A stretch of DNA of 64,000 nucleotides from Winslowiella arboricola (GCF_025527015.1 NZ_JAODIM010000037.1:1-64000), one strand, 5' to 3'; numbered from the stretch's first letter, positions 38,853 to 50,721 are shown. The notes: a model not told the origin generated them from the letters alone. Numbers and translations are program-made.

Positions 38853-39656
38853 TTACAGCCCCGCCGCGCGTTTTTGCGCCTGCTTTGCCGCTTCGCTATT
38901 TGGGTACTGTTTTACAACTTGCTGATACACCGCTTTGGCTTTTGCGGTATCGCCTTTGTCCTGCATGATCACCCCGACCTTATACAGCGCTTCCGGGCTT
39001 TTTGGTGATTTCGGGTAATTTTTCACGACAGTGGCGAAATAATAGGCGGCGTCGTCTTTCTTACCTTTGTTGTAATTCAACTGACCGAGCCAGTAATTGG
39101 CATTCGGCTGGTAAGTTGAATCCGGATATTTTTTCACAAAAGCCTGAAAGGCAGTAATCGCCTGATCATACTGCTTCTTCTCCAGCACCAGCGCCGCCGC
39201 CGCATTGTAATCCGTATTGGCATCACCGCTTTGAACTGGCGCAGCAGCAGCGTTGTCAGCGCCTGTAGCAGGTGCATCGGTTGCGGCTGCTGCACCGGCG
39301 CCTGCAGCCGCTGCGTCGCCGCCTGATGCGCCCTGAGCGCCACCATTGCTGCTGAGACTGTCGATTTGCTGATAGATCTGTTTCTGCCGCTCGACAACCT
39401 GATTCAACTGGTAGGTATTTTCCTGAATCTGTCCGCGTAAAGCATCGATATCACGCTGACTGTCGCTGAGTTGCTGCTGAAGTTGTTGAAGGAGTTGTCC
39501 CTGAGCATTAGAGATACGCTCAAGAGTGGTGACACGGTCTTCTACCGAGCCGGAGCCAACGTTACTGATTGATGCCTGGGCATTAGCGGCCCAGGGGGCC
39601 GCTACGCCAATCAGTAACGACAGACTCAACAGGTGAGTTCTGAAGCTACTAATCAT
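38853..39656 (-). CDS. cpoB: Cell division coordinator CpoB (YbgF)
   Basis: A 267-residue periplasmic protein with a signal peptide ending AANAQA. Residues about 35-105 are a trimerising coiled coil (VEDRVTTLERISNAQGQLLQ and following), then an Ala/Gly-rich linker, then TPR repeats (NYWLGQLNYNKGKKDDAAYY and so on). CpoB binds TolA and PBP1B and links peptidoglycan synthesis to outer-membrane constriction. It lies 9 bp after pal, last in the tol-pal operon. Confidence 0.96.
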   Translation of the reverse strand: MISSFRTHLLSLSLLIGVAAPWAANAQASISNVGSGSVEDRVTTLERISNAQGQLLQQLQQQLSDSQRDIDALRGQIQENTYQLNQVVERQKQIYQQIDSLSSNGGAQGASGGDAAAAGAGAAAATDAPATGADNAAAAPVQSGDANTDYNAAAALVLEKKQYDQAITAFQAFVKKYPDSTYQPNANYWLGQLNYNKGKKDDAAYYFATVVKNYPKSPKSPEALYKVGVIMQDKGDTAKAKAVYQQVVKQYPNSEAAKQAQKRAAGL

Positions 39657-39665
39657 GTGATTCTC

Positions 39666-40175
39666 TTAGTATACCAGTACGGCACGACGGTTTTTGGCAT
39701 ATGCCGCTTCGTCATGGCCCAGTACAGCTGGCTTCTCTTTACCGTAAGAAACGATAGAGATCTGATCAGCAGAAACGCCTTTACCCTGCAGGTACATCTT
39801 CACAGAGCTGGCACGACGCTCGCCCAGGGAGATGTTGTATTCAGGAGTACCGCGCTCATCCGCATGACCTTCTACGGTGACTTTGTAAGACGGGTTGCTA
39901 CGCAGGAAAGCTGCGTGCTGATCCAACATCTGAGCGAAGTCAGAAGCGATATCGTACTTGTCCAGACCGAAGTAAACGATATTGTTTTTCTGCAGTTCTT
40001 GCATCTGCAGACGTGCCTGCTCTTCAGAAGACATGTTACCGCTGGTCATGCCACTGTTAGCATCAGCACCCATACCGGTCTGATCGTTGTTGTTGTCTTT
40101 TTTGGAGCTACATGCAGCCACTGCGATCACTGGCAGTGCCAGCAGTAAACCCTTCAGCACTTTGTTCAGTTGCAT
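39666..40175 (-). CDS. pal: Peptidoglycan-associated lipoprotein
   Basis: A 169-residue outer-membrane lipoprotein. Lipobox VAAC puts the lipidated Cys at residue 22. The OmpA-like domain has the peptidoglycan-binding stretch [20 protein letters not shown] and [10 protein letters not shown]. It anchors the outer membrane to peptidoglycan and binds TolB. Slightly shorter than E. coli Pal (173) in the linker. Confidence 0.98.
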   Translation of the reverse strand: MQLNKVLKGLLLALPVIAVAACSSKKDNNNDQTGMGADANSGMTSGNMSSEEQARLQMQELQKNNIVYFGLDKYDIASDFAQMLDQHAAFLRSNPSYKVTVEGHADERGTPEYNISLGERRASSVKMYLQGKGVSADQISIVSYGKEKPAVLGHDEAAYAKNRRAVLVY

Positions 40176-40217
40176 TTCTAAAATCCTATTATAGTTTGCT
40201 ATACATTTTTACATGCA

Positions 40218-41510
40218 TCACAGATACGGCGACCAGGCAGGAAATTTGACCTGTCCATCAGTTGCCGGAAGACGCGCTTTGAAACGCCCATCTGTCGAAA
40301 CCAACTGCAACACGGAACCCATACCCTGAGTAGAGCTGTAGATTACCATTGTGCCGTTAGGTGCGAGACTTGGCGTCTCATCCAGGAACGTGTCCGTTAA
40401 TTGTTGAACGGCTCCCGTTTCCAGATCTTGTCTGGCGATATGTTGCGCACCGCCATTGGTGCTCACCATCACCAAAGATTTACCGTCGGCGCTGACATCG
40501 GAGTCCTGATTCTGGGAACCTTCCCAGGTCAGACGTTGAGGCGCGCCGCCGTTTGCATTCACTTTATAAATCTGAGGACGTCCTGCCTGATCCGAGGTAT
40601 AGGCCAGGTTCTGGCTATCCGGGAACCAGGTCGGCTCAGTGTTGTTGCTGCGACCATCGGTCACCTGACGAATCTGGCCGGAGCCGATATCCATCACATA
40701 AATATTCAGGCTACCGGTTTTCGACAGGGCAAACGCCAGTTTGCTGCCGTCCGGTGAAAACGCCGGTGCACCGTTATGACGTGGGAATGAGGCAACCTGT
40801 TTAATCGCACCGTTAGCCAGCGTCTGGATAACCAGCGCGGAACGACCGCTTTCAAAGGTCACATACGCCACTTTGCTGCCGTCTGGCGACCAGGCTGGTG
40901 ACATCAGCGGCTGCGGTGAACGATGCACCACAAACTGATTGTAACCATCATAGTCAGACACGCGCAATTCATACGGATACTGACCACCGTTAGTCTGCAC
41001 CACATAAGCGATACGGGTACGGAATGCCCCCTTAATTCCGCTCAGTTTTTCAAATGCTTCGTCACTGGCAGTATGCGCCGCATAACGCAGCCACTGCTTA
41101 GTCACTTTAAACGAGTTCTGCGCCAGTACGGTACCCGGAGAACCGGCCGTATCGACTAACTGGTAAGAGACAGTGTAGCTGCCATCGGCGCCAGGCTGCA
41201 CCTGACCCACCACAACTGCGTCAATACCCAGCGCGCTCCACGCTGCAGGCTGAACTTCAGCCGCAGAGGTTGGCTGCTGTGGCAGACGTGCGCGATCCAG
41301 TGGATTAAATTTGCCACTGTTACGTAAGTCAGCCGCAACAATCCCGCCAACATCTTCTGGCGCGGCACCCGGACCGTCCCATTTGAACGGCACCACGCCG
41401 ATTGGACGTGCGGTGTTTACCCCCTGGGTAATCTCAATACGAACTTCCGCATGCAGCACGGCTGCCCACAGAAATAGAAAACTTAACGCTACACGCAGTG
41501 CCTGCTTCAT
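40218..41510 (-). CDS. tolB: Tol-Pal system protein TolB
   Basis: A 430-residue periplasmic protein, same length as E. coli TolB. Signal peptide 1-21 (ending LHAEV), an N-terminal mixed domain, then a six-bladed beta-propeller with WD40-like TolB repeats ([50 protein letters not shown]). It binds Pal and TolA during cell constriction. 42 bp separate it from pal. Confidence 0.98.
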   Translation of the reverse strand: MKQALRVALSFLFLWAAVLHAEVRIEITQGVNTARPIGVVPFKWDGPGAAPEDVGGIVAADLRNSGKFNPLDRARLPQQPTSAAEVQPAAWSALGIDAVVVGQVQPGADGSYTVSYQLVDTAGSPGTVLAQNSFKVTKQWLRYAAHTASDEAFEKLSGIKGAFRTRIAYVVQTNGGQYPYELRVSDYDGYNQFVVHRSPQPLMSPAWSPDGSKVAYVTFESGRSALVIQTLANGAIKQVASFPRHNGAPAFSPDGSKLAFALSKTGSLNIYVMDIGSGQIRQVTDGRSNNTEPTWFPDSQNLAYTSDQAGRPQIYKVNANGGAPQRLTWEGSQNQDSDVSADGKSLVMVSTNGGAQHIARQDLETGAVQQLTDTFLDETPSLAPNGTMVIYSSTQGMGSVLQLVSTDGRFKARLPATDGQVKFPAWSPYL

Positions 41511-41635
41511 CTTTTCTCCCTTATCTGAACCCTAAGTCCACGATAATTAGCAGTGTTACAACGAACCAATAATGCAAAGCCATTTAGAGCACGGCATACA
41601 GAACATAGTTCAACATGCCGCCGGGTACGCAATTC

Positions 41636-42874
41636 TTAAGGTTTAAAGCCTAATGTCGCATTCTTCACAGCTTCATACACGTCCTGCGTTGGTGGCTTAG
41701 GTAGCCGCGCCTGTTTAGCTGCCGCCACCGCGGCCTGGCATAACGCCGGGTCGCCACCTTTTGGCTGTACTGAAATCAGCAGGCCATCAGGCGCCAGTTT
41801 AATCGCCAGATCACAGGTTTTACCCTTATACAGGTCAGAGTCATAGAACTTGCTTTCAATCGCGCCTTTAACCTGACCAAGATAGCTGTCGATCGCCGCG
41901 CCAGAGGCACCGGCTTTCTTCTGATTGCCCTGCCCTGCCGCTGCGCCGGCGGTTTTACCTTCTTTTGGCGAATTTTTACCAGAAGAGAGCCCACCCAGTA
42001 AATCGTCAACATCACTGGATTCTTTAGCGGCTTCGGCTGCGGCTTTTTTCTTCGCATCCGCAGCCGCTTTCGCTTTGGCCGCCGCATCGGCTTTCGCCTT
42101 CGCCGCAGTGGCAGCTTTGGCTTTCGCCTCTTCAGCAGCCTTTTCTTTCGCTTCCTGCGCGGCTTCGGCCTGCGCCTGTTTGGCTTCTTCCGCCGCTTTG
42201 GCTTTCGCATCAGCGGTGGCTTTCGCTTTAGCGTCAGCAGCCGCTTTTACTTTCGCCGCTTCAGCCGCCGCAGCGGCCTCTTTAGCTGCAGCCTCTTTCG
42301 CCTGCTCTTCCGCTTTTTTCTTCGCATCCGCAGCGGCTTTTTTCACCTCTTCTTCAGCTTTTTTTCTCGCATCGGCCGCCGCTTTCGCCTGCGCATCCGC
42401 TTCAGCTTTGGCATCAGCTTTCGCCTTCGCCGCGGCGGCTTCCGCCTGTTTCTGCTGTTCCTGCGCCTGCTTTGCCGCTTCCTGCGCCTGTTTCTGCTGC
42501 TCAGCCTGCGCCTTGGCCTGCTCTTTCGCCTCTTCCTGCGACTGCAGACGCTCTTTCTCCAGCTCTTTCAGACGCTGCTGTTCGGCGGCCTGTTTTTGCT
42601 GCAACTCTTCAGCCTGCTGTTCAGCCTGCTTTTTACGCTGCTGCTCAGCGCGTTTGCTGTCGCTCTGTTGATTCTGCTGACGATTGTACTGTTCCACTAC
42701 CGCGCCAGGATCGACCATGACAGCATTGATATCGCCACCGCCGCCGCCAGCGCTGGCGTCGATATTTTCGTTAAACGAGCTCCAAATCAGCGCTGCAATC
42801 AAAAAGATATGCAGTATCACTGAAATGATAATCGCGCGTTTTAACTTATCGTTCTGCTCGGTTGCCTTCGACAC
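41636..42874 (-). CDS. tolA: Tol-Pal system protein TolA
   Basis: A 412-residue inner-membrane protein spanning the periplasm. One transmembrane helix at about 14-34 (AIIISVILHIFLIAALIW), a very long Ala/Lys/Glu helical domain at about 60-300 with repeated AEAKAKAA-type units, and a C-terminal globular domain with two cysteines (GKTCDLAIKLAP, DPALCQAAV) that form the known disulfide. It transmits the proton-motive force from TolQR to Pal. Nine residues shorter than E. coli TolA, within the repeat domain. Confidence 0.97.
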   Translation of the reverse strand: MSKATEQNDKLKRAIIISVILHIFLIAALIWSSFNENIDASAGGGGGDINAVMVDPGAVVEQYNRQQNQQSDSKRAEQQRKKQAEQQAEELQQKQAAEQQRLKELEKERLQSQEEAKEQAKAQAEQQKQAQEAAKQAQEQQKQAEAAAAKAKADAKAEADAQAKAAADARKKAEEEVKKAAADAKKKAEEQAKEAAAKEAAAAAEAAKVKAAADAKAKATADAKAKAAEEAKQAQAEAAQEAKEKAAEEAKAKAATAAKAKADAAAKAKAAADAKKKAAAEAAKESSDVDDLLGGLSSGKNSPKEGKTAGAAAGQGNQKKAGASGAAIDSYLGQVKGAIESKFYDSDLYKGKTCDLAIKLAPDGLLISVQPKGGDPALCQAAVAAAKQARLPKPPTQDVYEAVKNATLGFKP

Positions 42875-42904
42875 TCTCGGTTCCCAAAAAACGGTTCGAA
42901 TTAA

Positions 42905-43336
42905 TTAGATCGGCTGCGTCATCAAACCAACGGACTTCACGCCCGCCTGATGTAGCAAATTCAGCGCTTTGATAATCTCGTCATAGGGCACGTCTTTCGC
43001 TCCGCCAATCAGGAACACCGTTTTCGGGTTCGCTTCAATGCGGCGTTGCGCTTCGGCGACGACCTGTTCTGACGGCAGTTGCTCCATACGGTCATGATCG
43101 ACCACCAGGCTGTACTGTCCAACACCTGATACTTCAACGATTACCGGTGGATTATCATCGCTGGAAACTGTTTTTGAATCTGTCGCATCCGGCAGATCAA
43201 CTTCCACGCTCTGCGTAATGATCGGTGCTGTCGCCATAAAAATCAGCAGCAGCACCAGCAAGACGTCCAGCAGCGGAACAATGTTGATCTCAGATTTTAC
43301 GTCGCGACGAGCGCGACGACCACGCGTTCTGGCCAT
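42905..43336 (-). CDS. tolR: Tol-Pal system protein TolR
   Basis: A 143-residue protein of the ExbD/TolR family with one transmembrane helix at about 18-38. The proton-channel aspartate lies in INIVPLLDVLLVLLLIFMAT (Asp23). The periplasmic domain follows. It works with TolQ as a stator complex. 13 bp after tolQ. Confidence 0.98.
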   Translation of the reverse strand: MARTRGRRARRDVKSEINIVPLLDVLLVLLLIFMATAPIITQSVEVDLPDATDSKTVSSDDNPPVIVEVSGVGQYSLVVDHDRMEQLPSEQVVAEAQRRIEANPKTVFLIGGAKDVPYDEIIKALNLLHQAGVKSVGLMTQPI

Positions 43337-43349
43337 GCGTAACCTCCGA

Positions 43350-44437
<1,088 letters not shown>

Positions 44438-44601
44438 TCTACATCCCGGTAATGCTTTAAACGTTGCTACTATACGCAGAAGAAATCGGCTTGGGAATGG
44501 GTTGCCAGAGGGGAACGAAAATAATTATCCGAAGGAAACAATTGATTAGATTTTCGGGACAAATCTTAGACAAATCCTCACATAAACAGAGATAAATCTA
44601 C

Positions 44602-44631
44602 TTAACAAACGGCCGTTAGCAGCCCGGCCGT
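44602..44631 (-). terminator. Terminator of the cyd operon
   Basis: ACGGCCG (44609-44615) pairs with CGGCCGT (44625-44631). Read on the minus strand the stem is followed by TTGTTAAG, a modest U-run, 11 bp after the ybgE stop. Confidence 0.55.
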
Positions 44632-44642
44632 GATCTATATGC

Positions 44643-44936
44643 TTAAAGGAAGAAAAAGCCGAGGCCGATTAACAGAATAATCTGTGCCGGTAACGGTGAG
44701 AAAAACGCGCGCCAGCGCAAGCGGCGTGGACGAAAACCAACACCGTGAATCACCCCGGTGCAAACCGCCCACATCATGACTAACCCCTGCCAGATGCTGA
44801 GCGGCCCGGTTTTCGCCGCAAAACGTGACGGTTCCCAGAACATGCAGCCCGCCAGCAGCAATGCCAGCAGCAGAGAAAGCGCCCTTAGCGGGCTCTTATC
44901 CATCACGCCATACAGTCGGTTAATCAGTGCGCCCAT
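44643..44936 (-). CDS. ybgE: Cyd operon protein YbgE
   Basis: A 97-residue membrane protein, same length as E. coli YbgE, with three hydrophobic segments (about 17-33, 47-66, 82-97). It is conserved at the end of cydAB operons; its function is unclear. Its ATG shares one base with the cydX stop (TAATG). Confidence 0.92.
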   Translation of the reverse strand: MGALINRLYGVMDKSPLRALSLLLALLLAGCMFWEPSRFAAKTGPLSIWQGLVMMWAVCTGVIHGVGFRPRRLRWRAFFSPLPAQIILLIGLGFFFL

Positions 44937-45046
44937 TACTTCTGCTCTTTGGCGGCGTTTTCTTCCACGTGTTCAATCGCCAGCGCCGTCATAATACCTA
45001 ATGAACAGGCCAGCAAGGTGCCGAGGATCCAGGCGAAATACCACAT
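44936..45046 (-). CDS. cydX: Cytochrome bd-I accessory subunit CydX
   Basis: A 36-residue protein, MWYFAWILGTLLACSLGIMT then ALAIEHVEENAAKEQK, one transmembrane helix with the Glu that reaches toward haem b. It is too short for ordinary gene finding but matches E. coli CydX (37 residues) closely. It stabilises the CydAB oxidase. It lies 15 bp after cydB, preceded by AGGAG on the minus strand. Confidence 0.95.
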   Translation of the reverse strand: MWYFAWILGTLLACSLGIMTALAIEHVEENAAKEQK

Positions 45047-45061
45047 TGTTCTGCTCCTTGA

Positions 45062-46201
45062 TTAATAGAGAGAATGGTTGTTGTCTTCAATATGCTCTTT
45101 GGTGATGCGACCAAACATCTTGTAGTAACACCAGCTGGTGTACAGCAGGATAATCGGTACAAACACCATCGCTACAAAGGTCATCAGTTTCAGCGTCAGT
45201 AGGGTTGAGGTGGCATCCCACATGGTCAGACTGACGTTCGGCACGGTGCTGGATGGCATAATAAACGGGAACATCGCCACACCGGCAGTCAGAATCACAC
45301 AGGCCAGCGTCAGTGAGGAGAAGATAAATGCCAGCGCGCCTCTCTCCAGCCGTGAGAACAGAATAGTCAGCAACGGCAGTACCACGCCAAGAGCCGGAAT
45401 CAGCCACAGAACAGGTGCTTTATTGAAGTTGACCATCCAGGCACCCGCTTCACGCACGACATCTTTGTGCAGCGGATTGGATGGACCGGCATGATCGAGC
45501 ACAGAAGTCACCACATATCCGTCAATACCATACACCACCCAGACACCGGCAAGGGCAAAACCGATCATCATCACCAACGCCGAAATCTGCGCCGTCAGGC
45601 GGGCACGCAGATGCACCTCACCGGCGGTGCGCATTTGCAGATAGGTTGCTCCCTGCGTCAGGATCATCGCCACGCTAACCACGCCTGCCAGCAGACCAAA
45701 CGGATTCAGCAACTGGAAGAAGTTACCGGTATAGAACAGGCGCAAATCGCTATCGATATGGAACGGCACACCCTGTAACAGGTTACCGAACGCTACACCA
45801 ATCACCAGCGGCGGCACAAAGCTGCCGATAAAAATGCCCCAGTCCCACATGCCACGCCAGCGCATATCTTCTATCTTCGAGCGGTAGTCAAAACCAACCG
45901 GACGGAAGAACAGTGAAGCCAGCACCAGGATCATCGCCACATAGAAACCGGAGAAGGCAGCGGCATAGACCATCGGCCAGGCGGCAAACAGCGCGCCACC
46001 AGCAGTGATCAACCACACCTGATTTCCGTCCCAGTGTGGAGCAATCGAGTTAATCATAATGCGGCGTTCGGTATCGGTACGACCCAGGATGCGTGACAGC
46101 ATGCCTACGCCCATATCGAAACCGTCGGTGACGGCGAAGCCAATCAGTAAGATACCGATCAGCAGCCACCAGATAAAACGCAAACTTTCGTAATCTAACA
46201 T
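45062..46201 (-). CDS. cydB: Cytochrome bd-I ubiquinol oxidase subunit II
   Basis: A 379-residue integral membrane protein, same length as E. coli CydB, with about nine helices. N-terminus MLDYESLRFIWWLLIGILLI and motifs GFDMGVGML, HWDGNQVWLITAGGALFAAWP are diagnostic. It pairs with CydA to reduce oxygen at low tension. 14 bp after cydA. Confidence 0.98.
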   Translation of the reverse strand: MLDYESLRFIWWLLIGILLIGFAVTDGFDMGVGMLSRILGRTDTERRIMINSIAPHWDGNQVWLITAGGALFAAWPMVYAAAFSGFYVAMILVLASLFFRPVGFDYRSKIEDMRWRGMWDWGIFIGSFVPPLVIGVAFGNLLQGVPFHIDSDLRLFYTGNFFQLLNPFGLLAGVVSVAMILTQGATYLQMRTAGEVHLRARLTAQISALVMMIGFALAGVWVVYGIDGYVVTSVLDHAGPSNPLHKDVVREAGAWMVNFNKAPVLWLIPALGVVLPLLTILFSRLERGALAFIFSSLTLACVILTAGVAMFPFIMPSSTVPNVSLTMWDATSTLLTLKLMTFVAMVFVPIILLYTSWCYYKMFGRITKEHIEDNNHSLY

Positions 46202-46215
46202 TTATCGACTCCTGT

Positions 46216-47784
46216 TTATCGCAGCGGCTGTGACGAGAGCGTTGACTGTTCAAAGTGATAACGCCCGGTTTTCAGACTGCTTGGGCCGAGGCGCGCAAAC
46301 TTAAACATCAGGTACATTTCCGCAACCAGGAACAGCGTATACAGACCGCAAATCAGTCCCATGGAGAACAGCAGATCGCCCGCAGTCAGCGACGAGTTAG
46401 CTACCGCAGTAGGCAGCACCTCACCGATGGCCCATGGCTGGCGGCCATATTCCGCCACAAACCAGCCGGACTCGATGGCAATCCACGGCAACGGAATGCC
46501 GTACAGCGCCACTTTCAGCAGCAGAGGACTTTTACCGATGCGGTTACGGATGACACTCCAGAAACTGAGGCCGATAATCAGCAGCATCAGTACGCCAGCA
46601 CCGACCATAATACGGAAGGCGAAATAGAGCGGCGCCACACGTGGAATCGAATCTTTGGTGGCCTGCTGAATCTGTGCTTCAGAGGCGTCAGAAACATTGG
46701 GCGTATAGCGTTTTAGCAACATACCGTAGCCGAGATCTTTTTTATGCTGGTCAAATTCAGCACGGATGTTTGGATCGCTATTGCCGGATCGCAGCTCTTC
46801 CAGCAGCTGGTAAGCTTTCATCCCGTTGCGGATGCGCACTTCATGTTGCTGCATCAGCTCTTTCAGACCGGTAACCGGCTTATCCACCGAACGCGTGGCG
46901 ATCAAACCAAGCAGATATGGGATTTGAATCGCGTACTTGTTCTCCTGCGTCTCCTGGTCCGGGATACCAAACAGGGTAAAGGAGGCCGGAGCCGGTTGAG
47001 TCTCCCACTCGGCTTCGATTGCCGCCAGTTTGGTTTTCTGCACGTCACCCATTTCATAACCGGATTCATCACCCAGCACGATAACCGACAGGATCGCGGC
47101 CATGCCGAAGCTGGCGGCAATCGCAAACGAGCGTTTGGCAAAAGCCACATCGCGTCCGCGCAGCAAATAGTAAGCGCTGATACCAAGCACAAACATCGCA
47201 CCACAGGTATAGCCCGCCGCAACGGTATGCACGAATTTCACCTGCGCAACCGGGTTCAGCACCAGCTCGGAGAAGCTCACCATCTCCATACGCATGGTTT
47301 CGAAATTAAAGTCTGAGGCGATAGGATTTTGCATCCAGCCGTTGGCGACCAGAATCCATAGCGCCGAAAGATTTGACCCCAGCGCCACCAGCCAGGTCAC
47401 CGCCATATGCTGAACTTTACCGAGACGATCCCAGCCAAAGAAGAACAGGCCAACGAAGGTGGATTCGAGGAAGAATGCCATCAATCCTTCGATTGCCAGC
47501 GGCGCGCCGAAGATATCGCCGACATAGTGCGAAAAGTATGACCAGTTAGTCCCGAACTGGAACTCCATGGTCAGGCCGGTGGCCACGCCCAGCGCAAAGT
47601 TAATGGCAAATAACTTGCCCCAGAACTTGGTCATATCTTTATAGATTTGTTTGCCAGACAGCACATACACGGTTTCCATAATCGCCAGCAAAAACGCCAT
47701 ACCCAGCGTTAGCGGAACGAACAGGAAATGGTACATCGCAGTCAGGGCAAACTGTAAACGCGACAGTTCGACGATATCAAACAT
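46216..47784 (-). CDS. cydA: Cytochrome bd-I ubiquinol oxidase subunit I
   Basis: A 522-residue haem-bearing subunit, same length as E. coli CydA. It oxidises ubiquinol through haems b558, b595 and d. Visible are [21 protein letters not shown] with His19 (haem ligand), [20 protein letters not shown], the quinol loop with many charged residues (about 250-320) and [16 protein letters not shown] 47784 is preceded by AAGGGG; the upstream extension is spurious. Confidence 0.98.
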   Translation of the reverse strand: MFDIVELSRLQFALTAMYHFLFVPLTLGMAFLLAIMETVYVLSGKQIYKDMTKFWGKLFAINFALGVATGLTMEFQFGTNWSYFSHYVGDIFGAPLAIEGLMAFFLESTFVGLFFFGWDRLGKVQHMAVTWLVALGSNLSALWILVANGWMQNPIASDFNFETMRMEMVSFSELVLNPVAQVKFVHTVAAGYTCGAMFVLGISAYYLLRGRDVAFAKRSFAIAASFGMAAILSVIVLGDESGYEMGDVQKTKLAAIEAEWETQPAPASFTLFGIPDQETQENKYAIQIPYLLGLIATRSVDKPVTGLKELMQQHEVRIRNGMKAYQLLEELRSGNSDPNIRAEFDQHKKDLGYGMLLKRYTPNVSDASEAQIQQATKDSIPRVAPLYFAFRIMVGAGVLMLLIIGLSFWSVIRNRIGKSPLLLKVALYGIPLPWIAIESGWFVAEYGRQPWAIGEVLPTAVANSSLTAGDLLFSMGLICGLYTLFLVAEMYLMFKFARLGPSSLKTGRYHFEQSTLSSQPLR

Positions 47785-48503
47785 TTTGACCCCTTGCTCC
47801 TCGCGAATGGTTCTGACTAACAGCATGGTCGCTGACCGGTAACAGTCATTGATGGCTATTGTCATTGCCGTTACAGACGGATGATATTCTTCCAGTAATA
47901 CTGTGTGGCGCAGCCGAAAACAGGCGGCGCATAGCCACAGCTGATAATGAAAACAAAAGTAACCACAAAATGAGACAGGAATATAATACGCCGCTTCGCG
48001 CTAACAACAAATAGTTATTAACGTGATGTGAACCCTGTTTTAGTAGTTAGATCGCATTTCGCAAAAAGACGTGAATCTCGCGAAATTGATGTGGCGCAAT
48101 TTAAAGAAAAACCCGCGATTAATCCAGCGCTAAAGCTTGATATATCGCACCTTTTTTTGATCCAGGTTAATAACGCCTTGCCAGTAATAGTGCTAAGTAA
48201 AAGTGATGTTAAATAATTGCGCTACCCTGGTAATAAAAGCCAGGGGAAAGATAAAAATAACCGTCAACTTTTTAACTTTAGCGTAGCAATACGCTAAAGG
48301 TTTTTTCGCGCTATAAGTTTATTCTTTTATTCACGATTATCGGCATTGTTATTCTATTCTGACTATTTACTCCGGCTTATTTCACAAATATTTTACGCCG
48401 GTAGTGAAGGGATTTAACCTTTTAGTTTGTAAGGATAGCTGAGTTTTTTTACTTTGCTACTAATAGCACGCCAGGTTTCACGATTTCAGGCCGTCACAGG
48501 TAT
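47785..48503. other. Control region upstream of cydA
   Basis: About 720 bp without a credible gene, AT-rich in the right half. It must hold the cyd promoters. TTGAT-GTGG-CGCAA at 48086-48099 is a weak FNR-like site with one perfect half. A plus-strand terminator-like hairpin is at 48276-48306. I do not see a clear ArcA array by eye. Confidence 0.55.
48276..48306 (+). terminator. Plus-strand terminator-like hairpin with no gene in front
   Basis: CTTTAGCGTA (48276-48285) pairs perfectly with TACGCTAAAG (48290-48299), 4-nt loop, followed by GTTTTTTC. The orientation is opposite to the flanking cyd and suc operons. It could end a short plus-strand transcript starting in the cydA upstream region. 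Confidence 0.6.
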
Positions 48504-48530
48504 AAAAAAAGGCAGCGAAAACGCTGCCCC
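48504..48530 (-). terminator. Terminator of the sdh-suc operon
   Basis: On the minus strand GGCAGCG-TTTT-CGCTGCC (48511-48528 region) is followed by TTTTTTTATA. It ends a 3' untranslated region of about 77 nt after sucD. The stem is a variant of the local REP palindromes. Confidence 0.9.
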
Positions 48531-48550
48531 TCGATAACTCTATGATTGTT

Positions 48551-48570
48551 CGGGCGGCGTTTTCGCCGCC
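48551..48570. repeat. REP-like palindrome in the sucD 3' region
   Basis: A GGGCGGCG / CGCCGCC palindrome with TTTT loop, lacking the GTAG head. Together with the terminator stem 20 bp away it looks like a degenerate REP pair. Confidence 0.65.
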
Positions 48571-48580
48571 AGAACAAAGA

Positions 48581-49453
48581 TTACGCTGGCAGTACGGCTT
48601 TAACCGCATCACCAATATCCGCCAGGCTGCGGACGGTTTTCACACCGGCAGCTTCAAGGGCTGCAAACTTCTCGTCTGCGGTGCCTTTGCCACCGGCGAT
48701 AATCGCGCCGGCGTGGCCCATACGCTTACCTTTCGGCGCGGTAACACCAGCGATATAACCAACTACCGGCTTGGTCACATGTTCTTTGATAAACGCCGCC
48801 GCTTCTTCTTCTGCGCTACCACCGATCTCACCGATCATCACGATCGCTTCGGTCTGTGGATCGTCCTGGAACAACTGCAGGATATCGATGAAGTTAGAGC
48901 CAGGGATCGGGTCACCGCCGATACCGACGCAGGTTGACTGGCCGTAGCCAATATCCGTGGTCTGCTTAACCGCTTCATAAGTCAGGGTACCGGAGCGGGA
49001 AACGATACCGATACGGCCTGGTTTATGAATGTGGCCTGGCATAATGCCAATCTTACATGCGCCTGGGGTGATAACACCCGGGCAGTTTGGCCCGATCATA
49101 CGCACACCGGCTTCGTCCAGCTTCACTTTGACGGTCAGCATATCGAGGGTAGGAATACCTTCGGTGATGGTGATAATCAGTTTGATACCGGCTTCAATCG
49201 CTTCGAGGATACCGTCTTTGCAGAACGGCGCCGGAACGTAAATAACCGATGCCGTTGCGCCAGTGGCTTCAACCGCTTCACGCACGGTATTAAATACCGG
49301 CAGACCCAGATGCTCAGTGCCGCCTTTGCCTGGGGTCACACCGCCAACCAACTGCGTGCCATACGCCAGCGCCTGCTCGGAGTGGAAAGTACCCTGACCG
49401 CCGGTGAAACCCTGGCAGATCACTTTGGTGTTTTTGTCGATCAAAATAGACAT
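48581..49453 (-). CDS. sucD: Succinyl-CoA synthetase, alpha subunit
   Basis: A 290-residue CoA-binding subunit. CoA loop [18 protein letters not shown], the phosphohistidine in [16 protein letters not shown] (about residue 247) and the ESVGVGIGGDP-like [11 protein letters not shown] block are present. With SucC it makes ATP from succinyl-CoA. Its start shares one base with the sucC stop. Confidence 0.98.
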   Translation of the reverse strand: MSILIDKNTKVICQGFTGGQGTFHSEQALAYGTQLVGGVTPGKGGTEHLGLPVFNTVREAVEATGATASVIYVPAPFCKDGILEAIEAGIKLIITITEGIPTLDMLTVKVKLDEAGVRMIGPNCPGVITPGACKIGIMPGHIHKPGRIGIVSRSGTLTYEAVKQTTDIGYGQSTCVGIGGDPIPGSNFIDILQLFQDDPQTEAIVMIGEIGGSAEEEAAAFIKEHVTKPVVGYIAGVTAPKGKRMGHAGAIIAGGKGTADEKFAALEAAGVKTVRSLADIGDAVKAVLPA

Positions 49454-50619
49454 TATTTACCCTCCGCTGCAGCAACAACGCGCTGCGCCGCGTCACTGAG
49501 GCTGGTTGCTGCAATGATATTCAGACCGCTGTCCGCCAGTTTCTGCGCGCCCAGCTCGGCATTGTTACCTTCCAGACGTACCACTACCGGTACGTTGACA
49601 CCCACTTCCGCTACCGCGCCGATGATGCCGTCCGCAATCAGGTCGCAGCGCACGATGCCGCCGAAAATGTTAACGAATACCGCTTTAACCGCGTCATCAG
49701 ACAGGATGATCTTAAAGGCTTCGGTGACACGTTCTTTGGTCGCGCCACCGCCAACGTCAAGGAAGTTAGCGGGCTGGCCGCCGCTCAGTTTGACGATGTC
49801 CATGGTGCCCATTGCCAGACCCGCGCCGTTGACCATACAGCCGATATTGCCTTCCAGCGCCACGTAGTTCAGTTCCCACTGCGCTGCGTGTGCTTCACGG
49901 GCGTCTTCCTGGCTTGGGTCGCGCATTTCACGCAGTTCCGGCTGGCGGAACAGGGCATTGCCGTCGGCGGTCAGTTTGCCATCAAGGCACACCAGGTCGC
50001 CCTGCTTAGTGATCACCAGCGGGTTTATCTCCACCAGCGCCAGATCGCGCTCGAGGAACAGAGTCGCCAGACCCATAAAGATCTTGGTGAACTGGCCAAC
50101 TTGTTTACCGGTCAGACCCAGTTTAAATGCCAGTTCACGGCCCTGATACGGCTGTGGACCGGTTAACGGATCCAGTGCCATTTTGTGGATCAGGTGTGGA
50201 GTCTCTTCCGCCACTTTCTCGATTTCCACGCCGCCTTCGGTAGACGCCATAAACACCACACGACGGGTGCCACGGTCCACCACTGCGCCGAGGTACAGTT
50301 CCTGATCGATATCGGTCGCGGATTCAACCAGAATCTGGTTTACCGGCTGGCCATGAGCGTCAGTCTGATAGGTCACCAGGCGCTTGCCTAACCAGTTTTC
50401 CGCAAAAGTACGGATCTCTTCTTTACTGTTAACAACTTTCACACCGCCCGCTTTACCACGGCCACCGGCATGAACCTGACATTTAACCACCCACGGACCG
50501 GCGCCAATTTTTGAGGCTGCTTCTTCCGCTTCACGTGGCGTGGTACAGGCGTAACCGGTGGGTGCCGGCAGACCATACCGTGCAAACAGCTGTTTCGCCT
50601 GGTATTCGTGTAAGTTCAT
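49453..50619 (-). CDS. sucC: Succinyl-CoA synthetase, beta subunit
   Basis: A 388-residue ATP-grasp subunit, same length as E. coli Suc[52 protein letters not shown] and [13 protein letters not shown] are diagnostic for nucleotide and succinate binding. Precedes sucD directly; a 131-bp gap with a hairpin separates it from sucB. Confidence 0.98.
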   Translation of the reverse strand: MNLHEYQAKQLFARYGLPAPTGYACTTPREAEEAASKIGAGPWVVKCQVHAGGRGKAGGVKVVNSKEEIRTFAENWLGKRLVTYQTDAHGQPVNQILVESATDIDQELYLGAVVDRGTRRVVFMASTEGGVEIEKVAEETPHLIHKMALDPLTGPQPYQGRELAFKLGLTGKQVGQFTKIFMGLATLFLERDLALVEINPLVITKQGDLVCLDGKLTADGNALFRQPELREMRDPSQEDAREAHAAQWELNYVALEGNIGCMVNGAGLAMGTMDIVKLSGGQPANFLDVGGGATKERVTEAFKIILSDDAVKAVFVNIFGGIVRCDLIADGIIGAVAEVGVNVPVVVRLEGNNAELGAQKLADSGLNIIAATSLSDAAQRVVAAAEGK

Positions 50620-50721
50620 GATGTTCTATCCATTCAGAGCTGAAAAGATTTGGCCGAATTCGCATTGTCACCCTGCCCTTTCAGGCGGTAACAACGCGGA
50701 AAGACGGCCACACATAGGGTT

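Noticed and set aside
41925..42671. 248-codon plus-strand frame rich in Ala, Ser and Phe
   Set aside because: Antisense shadow of the Ala/Lys/Glu repeat domain of tolA, a known artefact of that codon pattern.
48028..48216. 62-codon plus-strand frame upstream of cydA
   Set aside because: GTG start without ribosome site and no domain; it lies in a promoter region. Only the terminator-like hairpin after it was kept as a finding.
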